Assembly: GCA_944320405.1 (NCBI GenBank)
Contig: CALUHI010000010.1
Span: forward strand, 1 to 64,000
Direction of reading: 5' to 3'
Source of the DNA: an uncultured Eggerthellaceae bacterium
GTDB taxonomy: Bacteria; Actinomycetota; Coriobacteriia; Coriobacteriales; Eggerthellaceae
Length of the DNA: 64,000 bases
Position 1 is the first letter of the stretch, and each line of letters starts with the position of its first letter. The notes beneath the pieces were generated by a model. That model was not told where the DNA came from. It ran no database searches and was given only the letters and a program-made list of their open reading frames with translations. Positions 34,805-43,419 of this stretch are shown one piece after another. The position numbers and the translations under genes are program-made.

Positions 34805-35575
34805 ATGTCCCGTACCCCTTTGATGGCCGGCAACTGGAAGATGAACAACACCGTGGGCGAAGCGGTTGTGCTCACGCAGGAGATCTCCAACAATTTCAAG
34901 TGCGATTGGCCTGATCACGTTGATGTGGTGATTTGCCCGCCTTATGTCGATCTGAAGCCCGCGATCACGGTGCTCGATTTTGACAAGACGAAGGTGGCCG
35001 TTGGTGCTCAGAACGTGCATTGGGAGCCTTCGGGCGCCTACACGGGTGAGATCTCGGTGGCCATGCTCAAGGAGATCGGCTGCGAGTACTGCATCGTCGG
35101 TCACTCTGAGCGCCGTACGATGTTCGGCGAGACGAACGAGAACGTGAACCGCAAGGTCCACGCGCTGATCGATGGCGGTATCGCGCCCATCGTTTGCGTG
35201 GGCGAGTCGCTTTCCGTCCGTGACGACGGTACGGCCGAGGAGTTCGTGTGCGCCCAGGTGCGCGCGGCACTCGCGGGCGTCGATTCCGACGCGGCAAAGG
35301 ACGTTGTGGTTGCCTACGAGCCCGTTTGGGCCATCGGCACTGGACGCACGGCAACCCCCGAGCAGGCTCAGGCCGTATGCGCTGCCATCCGCGCGACGCT
35401 CGCTGAGCTGTTTGGGCAGGAACGCGCTGAAACGCTGCGCATCCTGTACGGCGGTTCGATGAACGTTGGCAACGTTGAGTCGCTGCTTGCTCAGCCCGAC
35501 ATCGACGGCGGTCTTGTGGGCGGCGCCAGCCTGAAAGCCGGTTCGTTCATCGACCTCGTGAAAGCGTGCCTGTAA
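34805..35575 (+). CDS. tpiA: triosephosphate isomerase
   Basis: 256 residues. Substrate site GNWKMN at residues 10-15, catalytic histidine in IVGHSERR (about 95-102), catalytic glutamate in AYEPVWAIGTG (about 168-178), and ILYGGSMN near 215. Interconverts dihydroxyacetone phosphate and glyceraldehyde 3-phosphate. GAAGGAG lies 7 bases upstream. TAATG overlap with gpmI. Confidence 0.98.
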   Translation: MSRTPLMAGNWKMNNTVGEAVVLTQEISNNFKCDWPDHVDVVICPPYVDLKPAITVLDFDKTKVAVGAQNVHWEPSGAYTGEISVAMLKEIGCEYCIVGHSERRTMFGETNENVNRKVHALIDGGIAPIVCVGESLSVRDDGTAEEFVCAQVRAALAGVDSDAAKDVVVAYEPVWAIGTGRTATPEQAQAVCAAIRATLAELFGQERAETLRILYGGSMNVGNVESLLAQPDIDGGLVGGASLKAGSFIDLVKACL

Positions 35576-37152
35576 TGGCTGAAGAACTTGACCGCTGCGG
35601 GAAAGAGCTCCATCTTCCCGCTGCGCTCATCATCATGGACGGGTTCGGCCTTGCCGAGCCCGGTCCGGGCAACGCCATCTCGCTCGCGAACACCCCCAAC
35701 CTTGACGCTGTGTTCGCGCAGAACCCTACCGTCAAGCTTCAGGCTTCAGGCGAGGCAGTGGGCCTTCCAGCGGGCCAGATGGGCAATTCCGAGGTGGGTC
35801 ACTTGAACATCGGCGCAGGTCGCGTGGTGCATCAGGAGCTCTCCCGTATCAACCGCGCATGCGCCGATGGAACGCTTCTGCACAATCAGGTTCTCATCGA
35901 CGCGTTTGACGCAGCATCCGAAGATGGCGCGGCCTTGCATTTCATGGGCCTTCTTTCCGATGGTGGCGTGCATTCCAGCAACGCGCATCTTTATGCGCTT
36001 TTGGATATGGCTGCCTCCCGGGGCGTTCCCCAGGTATACGTGCACTGCTTCCTTGACGGTCGCGATGTGCCGCCGTCAAGCGGCAAGGGCTACGTGGAAG
36101 AGCTTCAGTCCAAGATTGACGACCTCAATGCCAAGACGGCAGGGGAGTCGCGCTTCCACATTGCCAGCGTTTCGGGCCGCTACTACGCCATGGACCGCGA
36201 CAAGCGATGGGATCGTGTGGCGAAAGCTTGGGAAACTCTAGTGCATCCGCAGGTGCTTTTTGAAACAGGTTTGGCTGCCGATGCCGTTCAAGCGTCCTAT
36301 GATGAAGGCGTGACCGACGAGTTCGTCGTTCCGTGCGCGCTTGATTCGCGCGGCATTCGCAACGGCGATTCGGTGGTGTTCTTCAATTTTCGCCCTGACC
36401 GCGCTCGCGAGCTGTCGCATGCGTTCACGGATGCGAATTTCGAAGGCTTCGATCGCGGTGAGGTTCCGCAAGTGCACTTTGTGTGCTTGACGGAATACGA
36501 TCCCGAGATCGATGCGCCGGTTGCATTCCCGAAGGAGTTCCCCGAAAACGTTCTCGCGGACGTTTTGGCTGATGCTGGTCTTCGCCAGTATCACATCGCC
36601 GAAACCGAGAAGTACGCCCATGTGACGTTCTTCCTCAATGGCGGCGTGGAGGAGCCTAAGGCAGGTGAGCAGCGCGTGCTTATTCCCAGCCCCAAGGTTG
36701 CCACGTACGACTTGCAGCCGCAGATGAGCGAACCCGAGGTTGCGCAAACGCTCGCCGATGCGATCGATGCCGAGGAAGCTGATGTGTACATCGTCAACTT
36801 CGCAAACTGCGACATGGTGGGCCACACGGGTGTCATTCCCGCTGCGGTTGCCGCTGTCGAGGCGGTTGACGAGGGAGTGGGGAAGGTGCTGGCAGCGCTC
36901 GAGCGAAAGGGCGGCACCGCACTTCTCACGGCCGACCACGGCAATGCCGACAGGATGCTCGCCGATGACGGTACGCCTTTCACTGCGCATACCACTGCAT
37001 TGGTGCCGTTGGCGCTGATCGATTACTCGGGCCGTGGCCTTTCGCTTAACAACGAAGGGGGAGCGCTTTGCAACCTGGCGCCTACACTGCTCGAGATCAT
37101 CGGCATTGACGCTCCTGCTGAAATGGAGGCGGAGAGCCTTCTTTCGCGTTAG
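35575..37152 (+). CDS. gpmI: 2,3-bisphosphoglycerate-independent phosphoglycerate mutase
   Basis: 525 residues from ATG 35575 in a TAATG overlap with tpiA. Alkaline-phosphatase-type metal sites: LIIMDGFG near 20, QMGNSEVGHLNIGAGR with the phosphorylated serine near 70, NFANCDMVGHTG near 415 and TADHGNADRM near 460. Interconverts 3- and 2-phosphoglycerate with manganese. Completes the gap-pgk-tpiA-gpmI set. Confidence 0.97.
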   Translation: MAEELDRCGKELHLPAALIIMDGFGLAEPGPGNAISLANTPNLDAVFAQNPTVKLQASGEAVGLPAGQMGNSEVGHLNIGAGRVVHQELSRINRACADGTLLHNQVLIDAFDAASEDGAALHFMGLLSDGGVHSSNAHLYALLDMAASRGVPQVYVHCFLDGRDVPPSSGKGYVEELQSKIDDLNAKTAGESRFHIASVSGRYYAMDRDKRWDRVAKAWETLVHPQVLFETGLAADAVQASYDEGVTDEFVVPCALDSRGIRNGDSVVFFNFRPDRARELSHAFTDANFEGFDRGEVPQVHFVCLTEYDPEIDAPVAFPKEFPENVLADVLADAGLRQYHIAETEKYAHVTFFLNGGVEEPKAGEQRVLIPSPKVATYDLQPQMSEPEVAQTLADAIDAEEADVYIVNFANCDMVGHTGVIPAAVAAVEAVDEGVGKVLAALERKGGTALLTADHGNADRMLADDGTPFTAHTTALVPLALIDYSGRGLSLNNEGGALCNLAPTLLEIIGIDAPAEMEAESLLSR

Positions 37153-37212
37153 CGCTGTCCAGCAGTGCGTGCCCTGCGCTATGGATCGCTGGGGGATTCG
37201 GCAGTAGAGGTC

Positions 37213-37241
37213 TTGCACATAAGATGCAGGTTGGCTATTAT
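37213..37241 (+). promoter_or_regulatory. secG promoter
   Basis: TTGCAC, 17 bases, TATTAT; good match to a sigma-70-type promoter, 74 bases before the secG start. Confidence 0.7.
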
Positions 37242-37314
37242 GTTCTACTTGCATGCAAAGGATGAGGCGGGCGCATGTCCGCCTCGTTCGTCTAGACTAG
37301 AAAAGGATAGTGCT

Positions 37315-37566
37315 TTGAGTCCTCTCGTTATCATTTTTCTGATCCTGCTGGTTGTGTCCGGCGCGGGTTTGATCGTGTTCATTCTGCTGCATTCCGGCAA
37401 GGGCACGGGCATCTCCGACATGATTGCCAGCTCGGTGTATTCCTCTCAGACCGGTACGAGCATCGTCGAGAAGAACCTCGATCGCATCACCATCATCTTC
37501 GCGGTCGTGTTCCTGGTTTCGCTGCTGGTGCTGATGGTCATCTACCCCCACGGCAGCATCCAGTAA
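37315..37566 (+). CDS. secG: preprotein translocase subunit SecG
   Basis: 83 residues from TTG 37315 (AAAGGATAG upstream); the frame's ATG-less extension to 37165 lies before the promoter. Two membrane segments (IIFLILLVVSGAGLIVFILL and IFAVVFLVSLLVLMVIY) flank the conserved HSGKGTGISDMIASS loop. Auxiliary part of the SecYEG channel. Following the glycolytic genes is a common Gram-positive arrangement. Confidence 0.93.
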   Translation: MSPLVIIFLILLVVSGAGLIVFILLHSGKGTGISDMIASSVYSSQTGTSIVEKNLDRITIIFAVVFLVSLLVLMVIYPHGSIQ

Positions 37567-37603
37567 GCTGCATTTGCTGTTTGAGATTCCCTAAAATCAG
37601 GGG

Positions 37604-37632
37604 TTCACAAGCGGCGGGGCTTAGGCTAAAAT
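37604..37632 (+). promoter_or_regulatory. promoter for tRNA-Leu
   Basis: TTCACA, 17 bases, TAAAAT, about 30 bases before the tRNA. Confidence 0.6.
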
Positions 37633-37662
37633 AGCGGACGTTGCATTTCAGCAACCCCTTAT

Positions 37663-37751
37663 GTCGGAGTGGTGGAACGGCAGACACGCAAGCTTGAGGT
37701 GCTTGTGCCCACATTACGGGTGTGCGGGTTCAAATCCCGCCTCCGACACCA
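37663..37751 (+). tRNA. tRNA-Leu(GAG)
   Basis: Acceptor GTCGGAG/CTCCGAC with encoded CCA, anticodon stem CAAGC/GCTTG with loop TTGAGGT (anticodon GAG), and a long variable arm typical of class II tRNAs. 89 bases. Confidence 0.96.
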
Positions 37752-37760
37752 TCGAATCGA

Positions 37761-37786
37761 AAGCCGCCTTCGGGCGGCTTTTTTGT
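37761..37786 (+). terminator. terminator after tRNA-Leu
   Basis: AAGCCGCC-TTCG-GGCGGCTT followed by TTTTG. Confidence 0.92.
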
Positions 37787-37789
37787 TGC

Positions 37790-38271
37790 ATCTTGAAGTT
37801 TCTTGCAACAGGACAAGTCAACATCTGGATGTCTTGGGGTTATAGGACAAAAAGTGTGTCCCGTCTCAGGGCATCGACGCAGATCGGTGCCCTTTTCCGT
37901 GCTGCCGGCTCCTGCTTGTTCGACAATTCGCCCTTAGATGCATTTTTTGCTCGTTGGTCGACGTTGCGAATGCCGCCATGCAGATCCAATTATGCAGTAA
38001 CATGAGCAACTCTCGTAAAGCCCCAGGTCAGTGAATCGCGAAGCAATGGCATGAACCGGACTCTGCCGTCAGATCCTTTGTCTGTGCTTGCGTTGGGTCG
38101 ACCAACGAGCAAAAACATGCATCTTGCGCGCGTTTTAGAAACGCGTACAGGGGTTGGGGACTGTCTTCTGAATATGAGGTTATAGGACAGGGGGTAAGAC
38201 GCTTTCTTGCGATAAAGAGTACAAGCATTAGTCCTTTTCTATATATAGAGGGAATAGGTATACATGTGAAA
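37790..38271. repeat. non-coding stretch with long inverted repeat and 12-bp direct repeats
   Basis: Arms of 23-24 bp at 37940-37962 and 38097-38120 are complementary except for one indel/mismatch near the TTTTT run, with a 134-bp spacer. GGTTATAGGACA occurs directly at 37838-37849 and 38178-38189, 340 bp apart. No credible gene. Looks like a decayed small mobile element (MITE-like) between tRNA units; unproven. Confidence 0.5.
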
Positions 38272-38294
38272 TAAAAAAGCCGCTGAAAGCGGCT
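38272..38294 (-). terminator. terminator of the tRNA-Cys/tRNA-Gly unit
   Basis: On the minus strand AGCCGCT-TTC-AGCGGCT followed by TTTTTAT, 8 bases after the tRNA-Gly 3' end. Confidence 0.85.
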
Positions 38295-38302
38295 AGGGAA
38301 TT

Positions 38303-38378
38303 TGGAGCGGACGACGGGGTTCGAACCCGCGACCCCAACCTTGGCAAGGTTGTGCTCTACCAGCTGAGCCACGTCCGC
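38303..38378 (-). tRNA. tRNA-Gly(GCC), copy A
   Basis: Acceptor GCGGACG/CGTCCGC with TCCA; anticodon stem CAACC/GGTTG, loop TTGCCAA giving GCC. 76 bases, apparently identical to copy B at 38520-38595. Confidence 0.97.
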
Positions 38379-38384
38379 ATATGT

Positions 38385-38458
38385 TGGAGGCGACGCCCGG
38401 ATTCGAACCGGGGGTGAAGGCTTTGCAGGCCTCTGCCTTACCACTTGGCCACGTCGCC
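38385..38458 (-). tRNA. tRNA-Cys(GCA)
   Basis: Acceptor GGCGACG/CGTCGCC with TCCA; anticodon loop CTGCAAA gives GCA. 74 bases, 6 bases upstream of tRNA-Gly copy A and surely cotranscribed. Confidence 0.97.
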
Positions 38459-38473
38459 ATGGTGCGCTTCGTT

Positions 38474-38510
38474 AAAAAGGGCCGACCAAGCATTGCCTTG
38501 ACCGGCCCTT
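38474..38510 (-). terminator. terminator after tRNA-Gly copy B
   Basis: On the minus strand AAGGGCCG pairs with CGGCCCTT (one inner CAAG/CTTG stem), followed by TTTTT. Confidence 0.8.
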
Positions 38511-38519
38511 CGAACTCGA

Positions 38520-38595
38520 TGGAGCGGACGACGGGGTTCGAACCCGCGACCCCAACCTTGGCAAGGTTGTGCTCTACCAGCTGAGCCACGTCCGC
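38520..38595 (-). tRNA. tRNA-Gly(GCC), copy B
   Basis: Same sequence as copy A, with its own promoter upstream and terminator downstream. 76 bases. Confidence 0.97.
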
Positions 38596-38610
38596 ATCGC
38601 GCGATGTGAT

Positions 38611-38639
38611 ATATTACTCGAACCCCTTTCCCAATGCAA
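38611..38639 (-). promoter_or_regulatory. promoter for tRNA-Gly copy B
   Basis: Minus strand TTGCAT (38639-38634), 17 bases, TAATAT (38616-38611), 16 bases before the tRNA. Confidence 0.65.
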
Positions 38640-38797
38640 CAACTTTCTTGAACTTTTTTCTATGTTTCGAGCGCGTAACTTTATGGTGCCGAATCGATGG
38701 GTTTCATTTTGCTGAAACCTGTTGAAGTAGAATAGAGCATTAGCTGATTGAAGCCGTCAGCGTGCGAACGCGTGAGACACGAAGGAGGAATGCGTTC

Positions 38798-39382
38798 ATG
38801 GAGCCGAACATCAAAGAGGTCGCAGGTCGCATCCGGGCCCTTCGCGAAGATATGGGCATCACGCTTCAGGAGATGGCGGACGCTACCGGTCGTAGCCTGG
38901 CCGAGTACACCGCGCAGGAGTCTGGTGAGCAGGACCTCTCGTTTACCTTTCTGTACAAGTGCGCCAAGAAGCTCGGCGTTGATGTGATCGAACTGCTTAC
39001 GGGCGAGAATCCGCATTTGTCCGGTTACGCGCTCACCCGCAAGGGCGAGGGCCTCTCCATCAAGCGCCGCGCTGGTTTCGAGTACCTACACAAGGCGGCG
39101 CGCTTGAAGGACAAGCTGGCCGAGCCGTTCGTCGTTACGGCGCCGTACTTGGAAGAAGAGCAGGATCAGCCCATCCACCTTTCGTACCATACGGGCCAGG
39201 AGCTCGACTTCATCATCTCCGGCAAAATGCGCTTCCGCTACGAAGACCACGTGGAAGAGCTTGAGGCCGGCGACTTCTTGATGTACGACTCGGGCCGCGG
39301 CCATGGCATGATCGCCATTGGCGGCGAGCCGTGCGTGTTCCTTGCGGTTGTATTGAAGCCGCAGGTAGATTCGATTATCTAG
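38798..39382 (+). CDS. XRE-cupin transcriptional regulator A
   Basis: 194 residues from ATG 38798, with GGAGG 10 bases upstream. Residues 8-65 form an XRE helix-turn-helix (RIRALREDMGITLQEMADAT); residues 115-190 are a cupin_2 barrel (HTGQELDFIISGKMRFRYED ... LMYDSGRGHGM), a likely small-molecule sensor. It precedes an acyl-CoA synthetase by 122 bases, and a similar regulator precedes the second synthetase, so it probably controls the neighbouring ligase genes. Confidence 0.88.
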   Translation: MEPNIKEVAGRIRALREDMGITLQEMADATGRSLAEYTAQESGEQDLSFTFLYKCAKKLGVDVIELLTGENPHLSGYALTRKGEGLSIKRRAGFEYLHKAARLKDKLAEPFVVTAPYLEEEQDQPIHLSYHTGQELDFIISGKMRFRYEDHVEELEAGDFLMYDSGRGHGMIAIGGEPCVFLAVVLKPQVDSII

Positions 39383-39504
39383 GCGTTTGCCGCCTGCGCC
39401 TGGCATCCGGGCGAATGCGTTGAAGCATAGGCAAGCGCCATCCATCGAACGTTGGCTACCCGCGGCGGCATCGTGCCGCCCTTCATGCAAAGGAACTTTA
39501 TCCC

Positions 39505-41289
39505 ATGAGAAACATCAATCTGCGCTTCGTTGAAGAAGGCTATGCGGAAGATGGTCAGCTGACCTCTTTCGCGGTGAACTGTCCTGAGGATTTCAACTTC
39601 GGTTACGACGTCGTTGACGACATCGCCGTGAACGACCCGGATTGCCGTGCCATGGTGTGGTGCAATCCGGAAGGCGAAGAGCACATCTTCACCTTCGGCG
39701 ACATGAAGCGCTGGTCTGACAAAACGGCGAACTTTTTTGCTGAACAGGGCATTGGCAAGGGCGACATGGTGATGGTCATCCTGCGTCGTCACTACCAGTT
39801 CTGGTTTGTCGCCACGGCGCTTGCAAAGCTGGGCGCAGTCATGGTTCCTGCCACGTTCATGCTGAAAGAGCATGACCTGGAGTACCGTCTGAATGGCGCT
39901 TCCATCAAGGCCATCGTTGCCACGTCGGTGGGGGAGATCGCCGACATCATCGACAACGTCGCTGGCACGTGCCCTTCGGTCGAGACGAAGATCCTCGTGA
40001 ACGGTGCGGGTGGCGGCCTCACCTCGGTCGATGCTGACAACAAGCCCATCCTTCCCGAGGGAGAACTCATCGGCCCTGCGCTGTCCGGCCCTGAGGGCGT
40101 ATGCGCCGCTGGCATCCAGCGCGAGGGCTGGCTTGACTTCAACACCGGCGTGCGTGCGGCAAGCGAGGATTTCGCGCGTTGCCAGACGCTTGCGCGCGAC
40201 CCTATGCTCATGTACTTCTCGTCGGGCACCTCGGGAAACCCGAAGATGGTGCTGCACGATTCCGAGTACGCTATCGCGCATTTGGTCACCGCGAAGCATT
40301 GGCACAACGTTGACCCTGAAGGCCTGCACTTCACCATCGCCGACACGGGCTGGGGCAAGGCTGTGTGGGGCAAGTACTACGGCCAGTGGCTGATGGAGGC
40401 GTGCGTGTTTACGTACGATTTCGACCGCTTCCATCCTTCTGAGATTCTGTCGCTTATCGGCAAGTACCGCGTGACGTCGCTGTGCTGCCCGCCCACGATG
40501 TACCGCATGATGATGCAAGAGAACATCGACCGCTACGATCTTTCGTCGCTCAAGTACTCCACGACGGCTGGCGAGGCGCTCAACCCCGATCTGTTCGCGT
40601 TCTGGAAAGAGCACACGGGTCTGACCATCTACGAGGGTTTCGGGCAGACCGAAACGCCGCTGACCATTGCTAACCTGGTGGGAAGCACCCCTAAGCCTGG
40701 CTCGATGGGGAAGCCCGTGCCGCTGTATCACATCGAGATCCTGCGCCCGGACGGCACGCCTTGCGACAAGGGCGAGACCGGCGAGGTATGTATCGACGTC
40801 CAGCAGAAGATGGCCGGCATCATGATGGAGTACTACCGCGACCAGGCCAAGACGGCCGCAGCAATGCATGACGGTTGGTACCACACCGGCGATACCGCCT
40901 GGCGCGACGAGGACGGCTACTACTGGTACGTGGGCCGCAACGACGACGTCATCAAGTCAAGCGGTTACCGCATCGGCCCCTTCGAGGTTGAAAGCGCGCT
41001 GCTGGAGCATGAGGCTGTCCGCGAATGCGCGGTGACGGGCGTGCCCGACCCGGTCCGCGGCCTGGCCGTCAAAGCGACGGTCGTGCTGGCGGAAGGCTTC
41101 CACGGAAGCGATGTGCTCACCGAAGAGCTACAGCACTGGGTGAAGCACCGCACTGCGCCTTACAAGTACCCGCGCATCATCGAATACGTGGAAGCGCTGC
41201 CGAAGACCGTCAACGGCAAGATCCGCCGTGCTGCGATCCGTGAAGCAGACGAAGCCAAGGAGCGCGAGGTGCCGGAGGGTCTGATCTAG
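39505..41289 (+). CDS. AMP-forming acyl-CoA synthetase A
   Basis: 594 residues. Adenylate-forming signatures: YFSSGTSGNPKMV (P-loop, about 236), YSTTAGEALNPD, YEGFGQTE, YHTGDTAWRDEDGYYWYVGR and the hinge/C-domain motif DDVIKSSGYRIGPFEVE with catalytic lysine in TVNGKIRR. Activates a carboxylic acid to its CoA thioester via acyl-AMP. Resembles medium-chain or acetyl-CoA-synthetase-like enzymes; substrate unknown. Next gene starts 2 bases after its stop. Confidence 0.92.
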   Translation: MRNINLRFVEEGYAEDGQLTSFAVNCPEDFNFGYDVVDDIAVNDPDCRAMVWCNPEGEEHIFTFGDMKRWSDKTANFFAEQGIGKGDMVMVILRRHYQFWFVATALAKLGAVMVPATFMLKEHDLEYRLNGASIKAIVATSVGEIADIIDNVAGTCPSVETKILVNGAGGGLTSVDADNKPILPEGELIGPALSGPEGVCAAGIQREGWLDFNTGVRAASEDFARCQTLARDPMLMYFSSGTSGNPKMVLHDSEYAIAHLVTAKHWHNVDPEGLHFTIADTGWGKAVWGKYYGQWLMEACVFTYDFDRFHPSEILSLIGKYRVTSLCCPPTMYRMMMQENIDRYDLSSLKYSTTAGEALNPDLFAFWKEHTGLTIYEGFGQTETPLTIANLVGSTPKPGSMGKPVPLYHIEILRPDGTPCDKGETGEVCIDVQQKMAGIMMEYYRDQAKTAAAMHDGWYHTGDTAWRDEDGYYWYVGRNDDVIKSSGYRIGPFEVESALLEHEAVRECAVTGVPDPVRGLAVKATVVLAEGFHGSDVLTEELQHWVKHRTAPYKYPRIIEYVEALPKTVNGKIRRAAIREADEAKEREVPEGLI

Positions 41290-41291
41290 CG

Positions 41292-42062
41292 ATGGGCGCT
41301 CCTGAGGAACAGCCTTTCGCTGTTGGATTTGACGGAATCGCTTCAAAGCTTGCGCCCGTCAACATCGTGTGCGGTCACTACGGTGTTGGCAAAACCAGCC
41401 TTTCCGTAAGTTTGGCCATTGATGCAGTGCGCGCCGGATACGATGTCGTGCTGTCCGATTTGGATGTGGTGAACCCATACTTCCGTTCGAGCGATTACAA
41501 AACGTTGCTCGACAGGGAGGGCGTAAAGCTTATAGAACCTGTGTTCGCGCGTTCCAACCTCGACGGCCCCAGCATCACGAATCAGACCGCTGGCGCTGTC
41601 GAGTGGGCCTCCGCGTCGGATGAGGGCGGCAAACCCCGCCTGCTCATCATTGATGCGGGCGGTGACGATTCGGGCGCGACTGCTCTGGGCCGGTTCAGCG
41701 AAGGGATCCGCTCCGCCGGCTACCGCATGCTGTACGTGGTGAACCATCAGCGCGGCTTTGAACGCACGCCTGAAGAGGCAGTGGGTTTCCTGCGCGAGAT
41801 CGAGCAAGCGAGCCATCTTGCAGCGACGGGCGTTGTGGGAAACTCGCATCTGAAGGCCGACACGACCGCGCCCACCATCGAGGAGGGCATTCCCTTTGCC
41901 AAAGAGACGGCGGAAGCGGCGGGGCTCCCCTTGGATTTCGTAACCGTTCCGCAGGGGGTTGCCGCAGGCATCACCGGCCGGGGAAGCGCCCGCATTCGTC
42001 AGATGCTTGGCGACGTTGCCCTCTACGGTATGGGAATATACGTGAAGGCACCTTGGGAGTAA
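41292..42062 (+). CDS. MinD/ParA-like P-loop ATPase
   Basis: 256 residues. Deviant Walker A CGHYGVGKTSLSV at about 27-39, then VLSDLDVVNPYFRSSD, LLIIDAGGDDSG (Walker B) and GVVGNSHLK. Placed between the CoA ligase and the ferredoxin-type subunit of the 2-oxoacid oxidoreductase in one apparent operon. MinD-type ATPases near Fe-S enzymes often act in cluster or metal insertion; a maturation role is inferred. Confidence 0.8.
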   Translation: MGAPEEQPFAVGFDGIASKLAPVNIVCGHYGVGKTSLSVSLAIDAVRAGYDVVLSDLDVVNPYFRSSDYKTLLDREGVKLIEPVFARSNLDGPSITNQTAGAVEWASASDEGGKPRLLIIDAGGDDSGATALGRFSEGIRSAGYRMLYVVNHQRGFERTPEEAVGFLREIEQASHLAATGVVGNSHLKADTTAPTIEEGIPFAKETAEAAGLPLDFVTVPQGVAAGITGRGSARIRQMLGDVALYGMGIYVKAPWE

Positions 42063-42119
42063 GGTAAATCGCGTTGCCGCTTCTGCGGTGGCGCTGGGGA
42101 GATAAGAGAGAAGGCGAAT

Positions 42120-42326
42120 ATGGCGAGGATCAGCGTAGACGACGGCTTCTGCAAAGGCTGCGGCCTGTGCGTCGATGCGTGCCCGGTGGGCATCATCGAG
42201 CTTGACCACGACGTCATCACGGCTAAAGGTTATCATCCGGCACGCTGCGTGGACGAAGAGCGCTGCACGGGCTGCTGCTCGTGCGCGACGATGTGCCCGG
42301 ACGTGGCAATCACGGTAATGAGGTAG
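42120..42326 (+). CDS. 2-oxoacid:ferredoxin oxidoreductase, ferredoxin-like delta subunit
   Basis: 68 residues with two 4Fe-4S motifs, CKGCGLCVDACPVG and CTGCCSCATMCPDV (the second has an extra cysteine). GAGAAGG 6 bases upstream. Transfers electrons from the thiamine-diphosphate site to ferredoxin. First of four consecutive subunit genes, 5 bases before the alpha subunit. Confidence 0.93.
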   Translation: MARISVDDGFCKGCGLCVDACPVGIIELDHDVITAKGYHPARCVDEERCTGCCSCATMCPDVAITVMR

Positions 42327-42331
42327 GTATC

Positions 42332-43417
42332 ATGTCTGAGAAAGTTTTGATGAAGGGCAACGAAGCCCTTGCCGAAAGCGCTATCCGCGCAGGATGCCGC
42401 TTCTTCTTCGGCTATCCCATCACGCCGCAGACCGAGCTTGCGGCCTACATGGCGAAACGCATGCCCAAGGTGGGCGGCACGTACCTGCAGGCTGAAAGCG
42501 AGATCGCAGCCATCAACATGGTGTATGGCGCGTCTGCTGCCGGCGCCCGCGCCATGACGTCGTCCTCGAGCCCGGGCGTTTCCCTGAAGGGCGAGGGCAT
42601 CTCGTACATGTCGGGCTCCGATCTGCCTGGCGTCATCATCAACGTCCAGCGTGGCGGTCCGGGTCTGGGCGGCATCCAGCCTTCCCAGTCCGACTACTGG
42701 CAGGCCACGCGCGCCATGGGTCATGGTGACCACCGCCTGGTGGTGTTCGCTCCCGCAACGGTGCAGGAGATGGCCGACCTCATCTACGACGCCTTCGACG
42801 TGGCCGACAAGTACCGCACGCCTGTCATGATTCTGGCCGACGGCATGCTGGGCCAGATGATGGAGCCGGTCGAGCTGCGCGAGGCAATCTCTCCGGAGGA
42901 TCTGCCCGCAAAGGATTGGACGACCGAGGGCCACAAGAACAAGCGCCCCCACAACATTGTCAACTCGCTGTACCTCACGGCAGAGGATCTGGAAGACCTC
43001 AACGTCGAGCGTTACCAGCGCTACAAGCAGATCGAGGAAACCGAGCAACGCGCCGAGACCTTCCTCGCCGAAGACGCCGACATCGTGCTGGTTGCGTTCG
43101 GCGCCACGAGCCGCATCTGCCGTTCCGCCGTGCGCGCGGCGCGCGACGAGGGCATCAAGGCGGGCCTGATCAGGCCCATCACGCTGTGGCCGTTCCCGGA
43201 AGAAGCCATCAGGGCCACGCTTCCCACCGCCAAGGCGTACCTGACGGTCGAGATGAACATGGGCCAGATGGTCGATGACGTGCGCTTGGTGGTCAACGGC
43301 GCTCATCCGGTGGATTTCTACGGCCGCACCGGCGGCGTGATCCCCACGCCCGACGAGGTGCTCGGCAAGATCCGCGAGATTGCCGCCGATCTTGATTCCG
43401 CGAAAGGAGACGAGTAG
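42332..43417 (+). CDS. 2-oxoacid:ferredoxin oxidoreductase, alpha subunit
   Basis: 361 residues from ATG 42332 (a longer in-frame start overlaps the ferredoxin gene). MKGNEALAESAIRAGCRFFFGYPITPQTE at the N-terminus, split by the family's typical pattern, and SSSPGVSLKGEGISYM are classic for the VorB/KorA subunit. C-terminal transketolase-like domain binds the beta subunit. Whether the complex prefers branched-chain 2-oxoacids or 2-oxoglutarate cannot be told from motifs. Confidence 0.93.
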   Translation: MSEKVLMKGNEALAESAIRAGCRFFFGYPITPQTELAAYMAKRMPKVGGTYLQAESEIAAINMVYGASAAGARAMTSSSSPGVSLKGEGISYMSGSDLPGVIINVQRGGPGLGGIQPSQSDYWQATRAMGHGDHRLVVFAPATVQEMADLIYDAFDVADKYRTPVMILADGMLGQMMEPVELREAISPEDLPAKDWTTEGHKNKRPHNIVNSLYLTAEDLEDLNVERYQRYKQIEETEQRAETFLAEDADIVLVAFGATSRICRSAVRAARDEGIKAGLIRPITLWPFPEEAIRATLPTAKAYLTVEMNMGQMVDDVRLVVNGAHPVDFYGRTGGVIPTPDEVLGKIREIAADLDSAKGDE

Positions 43418-43419
43418 CC

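Noticed and set aside
37850-38300. Possible extra gene between tRNA-Leu and tRNA-Gly
   Set aside because: Open frames there are short, run through tRNA sequence or inverted repeats, and show no start signals.
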